DNA from: Marinitoga piezophila KA3
GTDB lineage: Bacteria > Thermotogota > Thermotogae > Petrotogales > Petrotogaceae
DNA: 64,000 nucleotides
NCBI RefSeq assembly: GCF_000255135.1
Contig: NC_016751.1
Location: 806,001 to 870,000 of the forward strand
Reading direction: 5' to 3'
The stretch's first letter is position 1. Each line of letters begins with the position of its first letter. The position numbers and the translations under genes are program-made. Below, one piece after another: positions 1 to 8,444 of the stretch. The notes below the pieces were generated by a model. It ran no database searches, had not been told where the DNA came from, and saw only the letters and a program-made list of their open reading frames with translations.

Positions 1-716
1 CAGAAGCAATAAAGATTTATTATACGGAATTTCATACTGAATCATTTAGTGATCTAATCTTAAAATCAAAAACTCTTAACCTCTTTTATGAGGCACCCGG
101 TGGAGAAGTTATAGAATTTTCCGGAATAATAGAAAAAAAATTTGGAGATATTATTCATATTAATTCAAAAACATTTGACGAAATATCAAAAGATAGTATA
201 TTAAAATTAAAGATTACCACAAAGGATTTCCCGGAATATGCAAAAGCACGAGTAATTTTAAAAACTCCATATGGTTATGTTTTAAAAATTATAGAAACAA
301 AAATAAGTAAAAAATCAAAATTAAAGGTTTTCTGGGGATTTGATTTTTATATAGGATTTAAAAACGATATAACTCCTCTTTTAAAGGAAAAGTTAACTCC
401 TGTTATGAAAAATATTTTAAAATCAAAATTTAAAAGAGCAAAATGCAAGATTTTTGGAGCAGAAGGGATTATTTTCACTATTAATAGTGAAAATGATGTA
501 TTCAAGGTTGGAGATGTTGTGATATTTCACATAACAGAATTTGGCGAAAGTTTATATATTCCGGCAACTTTAATAGAAAAAAAGACCGGGTTACATTGCA
601 ATGAATATACTTCGAAATTTTTTGAATTACCTGAAAGAATGCAGGCTGCAATTTATAGACTTATATTCAGGAGACAAGCTTCTATACGTTCAATTGGCGG
701 GTTTCATGAAGAATAA
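1..716 (+). CDS. PilZ-like domain protein, 5' end outside window
   Basis: The frame is open from the first base to the TAA at 714-716 (about 237 codons), so the gene starts to the left of the window and the internal ATG at 405 is not its start. The last 30 residues (FFELPERMQAAIYRLIFRRQ followed by ASIR) have the pattern that ends many YcgR/PilZ c-di-GMP receptor domains, where a short strand is followed by a helix with paired arginines. The preceding 200 residues are beta-rich, as in the two-domain YcgR type. No clear RxxxR plus D/NxSxxG pair is visible, so c-di-GMP binding is not shown. A strong terminator follows at once. The PilZ assignment is an inference from the C-terminal pattern. Confidence 0.55.
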   Translation, partial: EAIKIYYTEFHTESFSDLILKSKTLNLFYEAPGGEVIEFSGIIEKKFGDIIHINSKTFDEISKDSILKLKITTKDFPEYAKARVILKTPYGYVLKIIETKISKKSKLKVFWGFDFYIGFKNDITPLLKEKLTPVMKNILKSKFKRAKCKIFGAEGIIFTINSENDVFKVGDVVIFHITEFGESLYIPATLIEKKTGLHCNEYTSKFFELPERMQAAIYRLIFRRQASIRSIGGFHEE

Positions 717-720
717 AAAA

Positions 721-748
721 ATCCCCGAACTAAGTTCGGGGATTTTTT
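721..748. terminator. Rho-independent terminator, likely bidirectional
   Basis: A perfect 10-bp stem (721-730 with 734-743) has a TAA loop, is preceded by A-rich sequence and followed by six T. It can end the PilZ-like gene on the plus strand and the tRNA-Phe transcript arriving on the minus strand. Confidence 0.9.
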
Positions 749-823
749 GGTGGCCAGGGACAGAATCGAACTGTCGACACCTGGATTTTCAGTCCAGTGC
801 TCTACCAACTGAGCTACCTGGCC
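748..823 (-). tRNA. tRNA-Phe (GAA)
   Basis: A 76-nt cloverleaf on the minus strand with acceptor GGCCAGG/CCTGGCC, encoded CCA, D-loop GCTCAGTTGGTAGAGC, anticodon loop CTGAAAA (GAA) and T-loop TTCGATT. It is the last of three tRNAs in one transcript. Confidence 0.97.
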
Positions 824-835
824 ACTATTTAAAAA

Positions 836-911
836 TGGTGGGTGCTGCAGGGATCGAACCTACGACCTTCTGCTTGTAAGGCAGACGCTCTCCCAGCTGA
901 GCTAAGCACCC
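836..911 (-). tRNA. tRNA-Val (TAC)
   Basis: A 76-nt cloverleaf on the minus strand with acceptor GGGTGCT/AGCACCC, encoded CCA and anticodon stem-loop TCTGC-CTTACAA-GCAGA, giving anticodon UAC. It is the middle tRNA of the cluster. Confidence 0.97.
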
Positions 912-925
912 ACTCATGTTTTATC

Positions 926-1001
926 TGGCGCCCCCAACGGGATTTGAACCCGTGTCTTTGGCGTGAAAGGCCAATGTCCTAGGCCGCTAGACGATGGGGG
1001 C
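926..1001 (-). tRNA. tRNA-Glu (TTC)
   Basis: A 76-nt cloverleaf on the minus strand with acceptor GCCCCCA, discriminator G, encoded CCA and anticodon stem-loop TTGGC-CTTTCAC-GCCAA, giving UUC. It is the first tRNA after the promoter at 1024-1052. Confidence 0.97.
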
Positions 1002-1023
1002 AATCTCTTTCACAACCGAGTAT

Positions 1024-1052
1024 ATAATACCAGAAATATCAAAAAAAGTCAA
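1024..1052 (-). promoter_or_regulatory. Promoter of tRNA-Glu/Val/Phe cluster
   Basis: Reading on the minus strand, TTGACT (1047-1052) is followed by a 17-nt spacer ending in TGG and then TATTAT (1024-1029). This is a near-consensus housekeeping promoter with an extended -10. The -10 ends 22 nt before the tRNA-Glu 5' end. Confidence 0.85.
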
Positions 1053-1073
1053 GAAAACAATAAGTTAAAAAGT

Positions 1074-1679
1074 TTAAGAGTTCTTTTCTATTGTTGTAAT
1101 ATTATTCAATATCCTAAATAACTTTTCAAATGCTCTTTTTCTATGACTTATTTTATTCTTTACTTCCTGTCCCAATTCTCCAAAGGATATTGTATAACCA
1201 TCTGGAATAAATATTGGATCGTATCCAAATCCTTCCTTTCCTGAAATAGAATAACCAATCTTACCTTTTACCTCTCCTTCAACAGAGAATAACAGGTTCT
1301 TTTTTGGATCATAATATGTAGCAACACAAACAAATCGTGCTGTTCTTCTTTCGTATGGAACGTTATTTAATTTTTTTAGTATATATTTCATTTTTTCATT
1401 ATAGCTTTTCCCTTCCATAAACCTTGCAGAATATATGCCAGGAAATCCATTTAATATATCTATTTCCAATCCCGAATCATCAGCAATTACCGGCATTCTT
1501 AAAAGTGTTGCTGCCTCTATTGCTTTTTTTATTGAATTTTCTATAAAGGTTTTTCCGTCTTCATTAACAGAAAAACCCTTTATTATTTCAAAAATTCCTC
1601 TTAACTCAATATTTTTTGGCTTTATCTCATTTATTTCTTTTACTTTATGTTTATTTCCAGTGGCAAGATATATCGTCAT
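1074..1679 (-). CDS. rdgB: XTP/dITP diphosphatase (RdgB/HAM1 family)
   Basis: A 201-residue protein that hydrolyses non-canonical purine triphosphates (ITP, dITP, XTP) to monophosphates and so cleans the nucleotide pool. It begins with the family motif TIYLATGNKHK (substrate-binding loop) and has the catalytic DDSGLEID stretch near residues 67-74, then PGIYSAR and a C-terminal GYDPIFIP and SHRKRAF. The length is typical. Its start codon overlaps the end of rpe by 4 bp. It is the last gene of a long operon, with no obvious terminator before the tRNA promoter. Confidence 0.95.
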   Translation of the reverse strand: MTIYLATGNKHKVKEINEIKPKNIELRGIFEIIKGFSVNEDGKTFIENSIKKAIEAATLLRMPVIADDSGLEIDILNGFPGIYSARFMEGKSYNEKMKYILKKLNNVPYERRTARFVCVATYYDPKKNLLFSVEGEVKGKIGYSISGKEGFGYDPIFIPDGYTISFGELGQEVKNKISHRKRAFEKLFRILNNITTIEKNS

Positions 1680-2335
1680 TCTCCCAAACCAACCTTCTTC
1701 AATTCTTCTGCTGCTTTTGCAGAATCTTCCTGATGAAACACTCCAGCACCAACAACAAATTCTCTAACTCCTGCAAGATATAAGTCTCTTATATTTTTCA
1801 ATCCAACACCACCATCAACCTCTATGGTAACATTAAGGTTCTTTTCATCTATCATAGATTTTAATTTTCTTATTTTCTCTAAAGATGAAGGAATAAACTT
1901 CTGTCCTGTAAAACCTGGATTTACACTCATTATAAGTACTCTATCTAAATATGGCAATATTTCTTCGAGGAGAAATACAGGAGTATGTGGGTTTAATGAA
2001 ACACCTGCATCACAACCCAATTCTTTTATTTTTGATACTGTTCTATGTAAATGTGTTGTTGCTTCATAATGTACGGTAATACCATGAACTCCCATTTTCG
2101 CATAATCTTCAATATATCTATCTGGATCCACTATCATTAAATGTGCATCAAGATATAGATCTGTTACTTTTTTTACTGCTTTAACGATAGGGGTTCCAAA
2201 GGATATATTAGGAACAAACATTCCATCCATAACATCAATATGAATACCATCAACATTGTTTTCTACTTTTTTTATTTCCTCTCCCAATTTTAAAAAATCA
2301 GCAGCTAATATTGAAGGGTATATCTTCATTTCCAT
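1676..2335 (-). CDS. rpe: Ribulose-phosphate 3-epimerase
   Basis: A 219-residue TIM-barrel enzyme interconverting ribulose 5-phosphate and xylulose 5-phosphate in the pentose phosphate pathway. Visible motifs are SILAADF at the N-terminus, HIDVMDG (metal-binding His32 and Asp34), MSVNPGFTGQ (phosphate loop) and EVDGGV with the second catalytic Asp. The ATG at 2335 has GGAGG five bases upstream. It overlaps rsgA by 10 bp and shares an operon with transketolase, which uses the same pentose phosphates. Confidence 0.96.
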   Translation of the reverse strand: MEMKIYPSILAADFLKLGEEIKKVENNVDGIHIDVMDGMFVPNISFGTPIVKAVKKVTDLYLDAHLMIVDPDRYIEDYAKMGVHGITVHYEATTHLHRTVSKIKELGCDAGVSLNPHTPVFLLEEILPYLDRVLIMSVNPGFTGQKFIPSSLEKIRKLKSMIDEKNLNVTIEVDGGVGLKNIRDLYLAGVREFVVGAGVFHQEDSAKAAEELKKVGLGE

Positions 2336-3228
2336 CTTTTCCTCCTTATTCTTCTGTTATATTCTTCCACTTCGTTATATATTTTCAAATAATTTTTGTA
2401 TCTTATTTCAGAGATTTCTCCATTTTTAACAGCATCTTTTACACCGCAATTTGGTTCATTTATATGAACACAGTCATTAAAACCACAATACATTGAATGT
2501 TCATCAAATTCTATAAAGAATTCTTTTAGTTTTTCCGGTTCAAAATCATATACTTCAAGTGCTGCAAAACCCGGAGTATCAGCAACAAATCCTCCAAAAT
2601 CAAAGCTTAACAGTTCTGTATATGTAGTTGTGTGTTTTCCGCGTTGAAGTTTTTCTGAAATCTCTCCAACTCTCAATTGTAATCCTGGATTTATAGCATT
2701 TAATAATGAGGATTTTCCAACTCCAGACATTCCTGCAAATGTAGAAACTTTATTTTTTAGATACTCTTTTATTTCATCTATACCTATATTCTTTTTTGCA
2801 CTTGCAAGAACTACAGGATATAATGGTGAATATATTTTCATAAATTCATCTATTTCGTTTTGTTCAAGCAGATCTACTTTATTTAATACAATAACACAAT
2901 CAAGATTATTTTTTTCAACCTGTACAAGAAACTTATCTATTATCAAATAATCAACTTTTGGGCTTTTTAAACAGGTTACCAATATTGTTTGATCAACATT
3001 TGCTATTTTAGGTCTATACAGCATATTTTTTCTTGGCAATATATTCTCTATTTTTGCACCGCCAACCCCATCAATTGAGTATTCAACATAATCCCCTACA
3101 ATAGGTTTTATTTTTTGAAGTTTGAATTTTCCCCTTAAATATGCTGTTATCTTTTCATTTGTTTCAAGATCTAAAAGTTCCAATGTATTGGAATGAAATC
3201 GAGTCACTATTCCTTTTTTTATTTTCAC
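2326..3228 (-). CDS. rsgA: Small ribosomal subunit biogenesis GTPase RsgA
   Basis: A 300-residue circularly permuted GTPase that acts in late maturation of the 30S subunit. An N-terminal OB-like domain (about residues 1-70) precedes the permuted G domain: G4 NKVD at 116-119, G1 GMSGVGKS at 166-173, G3 DTPG at 217-220. A C-terminal zinc-binding segment has Cys248, Cys253, His255 and Cys261. The order G4-G1-G3 is diagnostic of the YjeQ/RsgA family. It overlaps the PASTA gene by 4 bp. Confidence 0.96.
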   Translation of the reverse strand: MKIKKGIVTRFHSNTLELLDLETNEKITAYLRGKFKLQKIKPIVGDYVEYSIDGVGGAKIENILPRKNMLYRPKIANVDQTILVTCLKSPKVDYLIIDKFLVQVEKNNLDCVIVLNKVDLLEQNEIDEFMKIYSPLYPVVLASAKKNIGIDEIKEYLKNKVSTFAGMSGVGKSSLLNAINPGLQLRVGEISEKLQRGKHTTTYTELLSFDFGGFVADTPGFAALEVYDFEPEKLKEFFIEFDEHSMYCGFNDCVHINEPNCGVKDAVKNGEISEIRYKNYLKIYNEVEEYNRRIRRKRWK

Positions 3229-3737
3229 TTATTCACCTCCGAAGATGCTACCTTTAAAATTATCGTATCGCCTTCCATTACAGGTGTATTTGGTTTCGGC
3301 GTCATATCAATTACCGTCTCAATTTTTTCGTCTGGATAATAAATTTTAATAATCTTATATTTTAATTTATATTCAGTCAAAAATTCTTCGGCAACCTCAA
3401 CAGGAATTCCTATTAAATCAGGCACTTTTAATTTTTCAATACGCCCTAATTGAATAAATACATGTCTTCCTTTTTTTACTTTTGTATTGGCTGGAGGATC
3501 TGTATATAATACGCTATCCCCAACCCCTTTTACAATTGGAATAAGTCCTTTTTCTTTTAGAGCATTTATTGCTGTTTCTTTGTCTTCACCCATTAATGAA
3601 GGAATACTCACATATGTATTTGCATTAACAAAAGCAAATATTAACAGGAAAAATATTGTTCCACCTGTTATTAATCCAAGAATAAAAAGTATTAAATTTT
3701 TTATACCTTTTTTTATATATCTAAAGACATTTTTCAT
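3225..3737 (-). CDS. Membrane-anchored protein with two PASTA domains
   Basis: A 170-residue protein with a basic cytoplasmic N-terminus, one membrane segment (about residues 13-38) and two PASTA repeats outside (about 43-97 and 98-165), each with the P-x-L-x-G start and a GDTI/GRHV end. PASTA domains usually form the extracellular, peptidoglycan-sensing part of Ser/Thr kinases such as PrkC or of PBP2x. Here neither kinase nor transpeptidase is attached, and none is encoded in the operon. It overlaps rlmN and rsgA by 4 bp each. A cell-wall sensing role is an inference. Confidence 0.85.
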   Translation of the reverse strand: MKNVFRYIKKGIKNLILFILGLITGGTIFFLLIFAFVNANTYVSIPSLMGEDKETAINALKEKGLIPIVKGVGDSVLYTDPPANTKVKKGRHVFIQLGRIEKLKVPDLIGIPVEVAEEFLTEYKLKYKIIKIYYPDEKIETVIDMTPKPNTPVMEGDTIILKVASSEVNK

Positions 3738-4774
3738 TTTAAATTAATACCCTTTTTTCTCATTTTTAATTGGCCACATGCAGCGTCAATATCTGTTCCT
3801 TTTTCAATTCTTAATGTTGCCTCTATACCATTTTCCTTGAGTTTTTTCACAAAATTTGTAAGGAATTTTTTTGAAGGTCTTTCAAACCCTGCCGGATTTG
3901 GATTAACTGGAATTATATTTACCATTACCTTTAATCCTTTTAATATTTCTGCAAGTTTTATCGCATCTTCTTCTGTATCGTTAAATCCTTTTATGGCTAT
4001 ATATTCTATAGTTACCCTATTTTTCGTCTTTTGCTGATATACCTTAGCTGCCTGTAATACCTGTTCTATAGGATATTTTGAATTAATTGGCATAATCTGA
4101 TCTCTCTGATAATTTGATACTGCATGTAAAGATATTGAAAGTCTTATATCAAGCTCAAAATCTGCAAGTTCTTCTATTTTATCGGCAATTCCTGCTGTTG
4201 ATATAGTGATATGTCTTGCGCCAAGATTTTTCATTTTTTTATTATTCCAATTTCTAATGGCTTTTATTACATTATCATAATTTAATAATGGTTCTCCCAT
4301 GCCCATTAAAACTATATTGTTTATATTTACATTTTCCAATTTTTCTATTGCAAGTACCTGAGCTATAATTTCACCTGTGGATAAATCTCTTTCAAATCCG
4401 CTTGCTCCAGTTGAGCAGAACTTACATTTTAATGCACAACCAACCTGTGAGGATATACATGCTGACACCCTGTTAGGATAAAAAAGTAAAACAGATTCAA
4501 TTGTTCTGCCATCTTCCAATTTCCATAGGAATTTTGTTGTTTTATCCTTTTTAGATCTCTGTATATCTACAGGTTCTGGAATGTATATATAAAAATAATC
4601 GTCCAATTGCTTTCTCATTTCTTTAGAAAGATTTGTCATTTCATAGAAATCAAAAACATGTTTTTTAAATATCCAATCCAATACCTGATCCACTCTAAAC
4701 TTTTGCAAATTTATCTTTTTAAATTCTTCTATTAATTCCTCATAACTATAGTCTAAAATATTTTTCTTCACCAT
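3734..4774 (-). CDS. rlmN: 23S rRNA (adenine-C2)-methyltransferase RlmN
   Basis: A 346-residue radical-SAM enzyme that methylates C2 of A2503 in 23S rRNA (and A37 of some tRNAs). The 4Fe-4S motif is Cys113-x3-Cys117-x2-Cys120 in VGCALKCKFC. The glycine-rich SAM motif MGMGEPLLN is present, as is the C-terminal GTDIDAACGQL carrying the methyl-accepting cysteine. The length is normal. It lies between a radical-SAM gene of unknown function and the PASTA gene. Confidence 0.95.
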   Translation of the reverse strand: MVKKNILDYSYEELIEEFKKINLQKFRVDQVLDWIFKKHVFDFYEMTNLSKEMRKQLDDYFYIYIPEPVDIQRSKKDKTTKFLWKLEDGRTIESVLLFYPNRVSACISSQVGCALKCKFCSTGASGFERDLSTGEIIAQVLAIEKLENVNINNIVLMGMGEPLLNYDNVIKAIRNWNNKKMKNLGARHITISTAGIADKIEELADFELDIRLSISLHAVSNYQRDQIMPINSKYPIEQVLQAAKVYQQKTKNRVTIEYIAIKGFNDTEEDAIKLAEILKGLKVMVNIIPVNPNPAGFERPSKKFLTNFVKKLKENGIEATLRIEKGTDIDAACGQLKMRKKGINLK

Positions 4775-4791
4775 TTCATACTCCTCCTATT

Positions 4792-5595
4792 TTAAAATAC
4801 GCAGCATTCATAGCTCCACGTAATTTCAAAGTTCTCTTCCTGGGCAATCTTTATGGTATTTTGAACTGGTTGCACTATTTTGTCTGCAATATATAGCAAT
4901 TTTTCCTGTAATTCCCTCCTGTACCTTCCTTTTGGATGCATACACCCTAAGGTTAATTTAATTCCTGAAATTTTTTCTTTAGCATACTCAAAAATTTTAA
5001 TTACTTCTTCTATTTCTGGCGGTTCTCTATCTTCAAAATATGATCCCGGAGTTGGTATAAAAACAAGGAATACTATATCTGAAACATTATACTTTGATAA
5101 TCTGTCTATAGCTTCAATCTCATGGGTTGTTTTTCCACCGTTAAGACCTATTGTTATATGTGGTTTTACGTTAAATTTCATATTTATAAGGTTATCAAAT
5201 GTATCCCACATATCTTCAAATTTATCAACGCCATATACTTCCAACATTGTTTCAGCATTTCCAACAAGATCAAAGGATATTGCATCGCTAATTTCTTTTA
5301 TTTTTTTCAATTCTTTTTTATCCATAAATCCTGTATGTAAATTGTATTTAAATCCATACTTTTCTTTGTATTCTTTTAAACGTTCCACAAAATTATATAC
5401 AGGCACCTTTATCTCTGAATTCATCCCTCCACTTAATAATAAAGATGTCATATTTGAAAAATTATCTATTTCGTTAATTGTTGCCATATGTTCTAAATAA
5501 TGCTTATTACAATGTTTGCAATTGAGATAACAATAATTTCCAGTTAGAGATATGGATTTTGTATTCTGCATTTTTACAAAATGTATCTTTTTCAT
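4792..5595 (-). CDS. Radical SAM protein of unknown substrate
   Basis: A 267-residue protein with a CxxxCxxC cluster motif (Cys22, Cys26, Cys29 in YCYLNCKHCNKHYL), so it should bind a 4Fe-4S cluster and cleave SAM. Following segments (LLSGGMNSE, FDLVGNAE, IGLNGGKTTHE, LGCMHPKGR) fit a partial TIM barrel. The chain ends in a Cys-Cys pair four residues from the C-terminus. The substrate cannot be read from sequence. It overlaps rnc by 4 bp and precedes rlmN, which suggests an RNA-related or housekeeping job, but that is context only. Confidence 0.75.
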   Translation of the reverse strand: MKKIHFVKMQNTKSISLTGNYCYLNCKHCNKHYLEHMATINEIDNFSNMTSLLLSGGMNSEIKVPVYNFVERLKEYKEKYGFKYNLHTGFMDKKELKKIKEISDAISFDLVGNAETMLEVYGVDKFEDMWDTFDNLINMKFNVKPHITIGLNGGKTTHEIEAIDRLSKYNVSDIVFLVFIPTPGSYFEDREPPEIEEVIKIFEYAKEKISGIKLTLGCMHPKGRYRRELQEKLLYIADKIVQPVQNTIKIAQEENFEITWSYECCVF

Positions 5596-6314
5596 TGCTG
5601 ATCTCCTTTAAATCTTTCACATGCTTCTTTTGCCGCAAGTTGTTCTGCAACTTTTTTAGATTTTCCAATCCCCTTGCCATATACTTTGCCGTTTATCTTA
5701 ACCTCAACAACAAATGTTCTATTGTGGGGTGGGCCATCCTGTCTCACAAGATTGTATTCTGGCCTTATTTTTAAATCTTTCTGGGTTAATTCCTGCAATC
5801 TTGTTTTATAATCAAGAAAGAGTTTCCCCTCAATTGACTGTTGAATATATTCGTTTAGGTTCTTTAATGCAAATTCCTTTGCTTTTTCAAAACCCAATGA
5901 AAGATATATCGCAGCAATTATAGCCTCAAATAGGTCTGAAACAATGGAATGTTTTTCTCTTCCACCAAACTTTGCCTCATTTTTGCTGAGTAATATATAA
6001 TCGCCAAGATTGAGTTTCTTAGCTGCTTCAAAAAGTATTAATTCACTCCCTACTGTGGCTCTAACTCTTGCCATATCTCCTTCATTGAGATTGTAATTTT
6101 TGAATAAATGCTCTGCTATTATAAGATTTAATACAGAATCCCCAAGAAATTCCATTCTTTCATTTGAATTGATATCTCTCCCTCTTGATTTATAATCATT
6201 AGCATAAGAAGAATGACAAAGAGCCTCAAATAGAAGCTCTTCGTCTATATTTTCAATACCAATTATCTTTTTTACTGCTTTTACTATCTTTTTCTCATGA
6301 TCATTAATTATCAT
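5592..6314 (-). CDS. rnc: Ribonuclease III
   Basis: A 240-residue double-strand-specific endoribonuclease that processes rRNA precursors and structured mRNAs. The signature NERMEFLGDS is at 51-60, a second catalytic region (VSDLFEAIIAAIY) lies near 122-135, and a C-terminal dsRNA-binding domain runs from about 163 to 235 (LQELTQ through KVAEQLAAKEA). Its likely targets in this window are the perfect stems that flank the 16S and 23S genes. Confidence 0.96.
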   Translation of the reverse strand: MIINDHEKKIVKAVKKIIGIENIDEELLFEALCHSSYANDYKSRGRDINSNERMEFLGDSVLNLIIAEHLFKNYNLNEGDMARVRATVGSELILFEAAKKLNLGDYILLSKNEAKFGGREKHSIVSDLFEAIIAAIYLSLGFEKAKEFALKNLNEYIQQSIEGKLFLDYKTRLQELTQKDLKIRPEYNLVRQDGPPHNRTFVVEVKINGKVYGKGIGKSKKVAEQLAAKEACERFKGDQQ

Positions 6315-8203
6315 TTACTTATTTTCTCCTTTACTATTTCATAAAGGGATTCTTCATCTAATTTAAAGATCTTGAATAATAATGCATTGCTTCCTGATGG
6401 TGAATAATTGTCTACACCTAATACCTCTATACCAGCTGGTTTTATTCCATTTTCCACTACAGATTTTGAAAATTCTACAAATAATCCGTTGTATTTATTA
6501 TGGTCTTCGTAGATTATTACTTCTGTATTTTCAATATATTCTTTTATTTTTGCTGCATCAAATTCAAGTGGTGCTGACACGTTTATTACTGTAATCTTTA
6601 TTCCTTCTTCTTTTAATTTATCTGCTACATTAACAGCCTTATGTGCAACACTTCCATGAGTTAATATTGTTACTTTTTCACCTTTTCTTAAGATATCCAT
6701 TTTACCATATTCAAATGTATAACCTTCACCAAAGAATGGTTCTCCAGCTTCATTTAAGATTACAGGAATCTTTGATCTACCCATTGCAATTACTACATTA
6801 CCAGGTGTTGAAGCTGCGTATCTTACAGCTTTATCTGTCTGGTTAGGATCAGCTGGAACAATTAATTTTGTATCAAAGAAACTTCTTACTATACCTACAT
6901 AATTAATTTCATGATGTGTTTTTCCATCTTCACCTATATCAATACCACAGTGAGTTACTGCTGTTTTTAAGTTTGTATGGTTTATATCGTTTAATCTTTG
7001 TTGGTTAAATGTTTCATCAAGACCAAATACACCGAAGTCTACAAAGAATGGAACTACTCCACAAACTGACATTGCACCTGCAATTGTTGCTGCGTTATGT
7101 TCCTGAATACCTATTTGAACATAGTTTTCTGGTGCAACCTTTTCAAACTTTTCAAGTTTTACTGATGGTTTTAAATCACAATCTACTGCAACAACAGGTA
7201 CTTTACCTTTATTTGCTTTTGCAAGATCTGCTATTGCATTACCAAAGGCTCCTCTGTTATCAATCTTATCTTTTTTTGTATAAACAATAGGTGTTTCAGG
7301 TTCTGCTACTACTGTATTATCTTCAAATTCTAATTTTTCTCTAATTAATGGTAATTTGCTTCTCATTTCTTTATATTTTTCTATATCATTTTCAACACCA
7401 AGTTCTTTTAATGCTTTTTCAAGAGCATCTTCTTTTAATGGTGCTCCATGATATTCATGTCTGTTTTCCATAAAGGAAACGCCTTTACCAATTATTGTTT
7501 TGGCAATAATTACTGTTGGACCGAGTTTATAATTTTTTGCTTCTTCAATAGCATTTAATATCTGCTCAAAATCATGCCCATCAACTTCCAATACTTTCCA
7601 ACCGTCAGCTTCATATTCCTTTGCAATATCAACAAATAATACGTCTCTTGCTCTTCCAGAGATTTGTATATCGTTATAATCAACCAATACTGTAAGATTG
7701 CTTAATTTTTCCTTTACAGCCGTTCTTCTTGCTTCTGCTATCTGCCCCTTTGGTGATTCACCATCACTGTGTAATACAAATACTCTATAATCTGCACCTG
7801 TTATCTTTGATGCTAAAGCCATACCTACTCCTGCAGATAATCCCTGTCCAAGGTTTCCTGTTGTCCATTCTACTCCAGGGATACCTCTTGTTATATGGCC
7901 TTCAAATATTGAACCTGGATGTCTGAACCCTGCTAATACATCATCTGGATTAAAGAATCCAAGTCTTGCAAGTGCTGAATATACACCTGGTGATGTATGA
8001 CCGTGACTGATTACAACTCTATCTCTTTTTGGATCATATGGATTTTCTGGATCTATATTTGCAACGTTAAATACGCTTAAATATAGATCTATAGAGGACA
8101 TTGAACCTCCTGGATGTCCTGATTTTGCAACTGTTGTCATTTTCAAAATATCTGCTCTACATATTTTTGCAAGTTCTTTTAATTCTTTCAATGATTTTTT
8201 CAT
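6311..8203 (-). CDS. tkt: Transketolase (single-chain)
   Basis: A 630-residue thiamine-diphosphate enzyme that transfers two-carbon ketol units in the non-oxidative pentose phosphate pathway. The N-terminal half carries SGHPGGSMSS and the cofactor region SDGESPKGQ...DYND. The middle half has GIQEHNAATIAGAM with the cofactor-activating Glu, and the C-terminal half has THGSVAHKAV. In many bacteria these halves are two genes; here they are one. It overlaps rnc by 4 bp and shares the operon with rpe. Confidence 0.93.
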   Translation of the reverse strand: MKKSLKELKELAKICRADILKMTTVAKSGHPGGSMSSIDLYLSVFNVANIDPENPYDPKRDRVVISHGHTSPGVYSALARLGFFNPDDVLAGFRHPGSIFEGHITRGIPGVEWTTGNLGQGLSAGVGMALASKITGADYRVFVLHSDGESPKGQIAEARRTAVKEKLSNLTVLVDYNDIQISGRARDVLFVDIAKEYEADGWKVLEVDGHDFEQILNAIEEAKNYKLGPTVIIAKTIIGKGVSFMENRHEYHGAPLKEDALEKALKELGVENDIEKYKEMRSKLPLIREKLEFEDNTVVAEPETPIVYTKKDKIDNRGAFGNAIADLAKANKGKVPVVAVDCDLKPSVKLEKFEKVAPENYVQIGIQEHNAATIAGAMSVCGVVPFFVDFGVFGLDETFNQQRLNDINHTNLKTAVTHCGIDIGEDGKTHHEINYVGIVRSFFDTKLIVPADPNQTDKAVRYAASTPGNVVIAMGRSKIPVILNEAGEPFFGEGYTFEYGKMDILRKGEKVTILTHGSVAHKAVNVADKLKEEGIKITVINVSAPLEFDAAKIKEYIENTEVIIYEDHNKYNGLFVEFSKSVVENGIKPAGIEVLGVDNYSPSGSNALLFKIFKLDEESLYEIVKEKISK

Positions 8204-8221
8204 CTTATCTTCCTCCTTAAC

Positions 8222-8443
8222 TTATTTTAATCTCCTTATCAGGATAAATATTATATTTAATACTGCACTTATAACCAACATTGTAGTTATGGGAAAATAA
8301 AATACAAAATTTTCTTTTTTTATGATAATATCCCCGGGCAAATGCCCTAATTTTATACCAGATTTTCCAATAACAATAATTATAATACCTATAACTATAA
8401 GCAATATACCCATTTCAATAAATATATTGCCAATTATTTTCAT
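8222..8443 (-). CDS. DUF2905 family small membrane protein
   Basis: A 73-residue protein with two predicted membrane helices separated by a short loop containing GHLPGDIIIKKENF, the conserved signature of DUF2905 proteins. The ATG at 8443 is chosen because GGAGG sits seven bases upstream; an upstream in-frame start at 8482 would overlap ricT and lacks that site. Function is unknown. It sits between ricT and tkt. Confidence 0.8.
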   Translation of the reverse strand: MKIIGNIFIEMGILLIVIGIIIIVIGKSGIKLGHLPGDIIIKKENFVFYFPITTMLVISAVLNIIFILIRRLK

Positions 8444-8444
8444 T

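Noticed and set aside
601-879. 92-codon plus-strand frame across 601-879
   Set aside because: It overlaps the PilZ-like gene, a terminator and two tRNAs.
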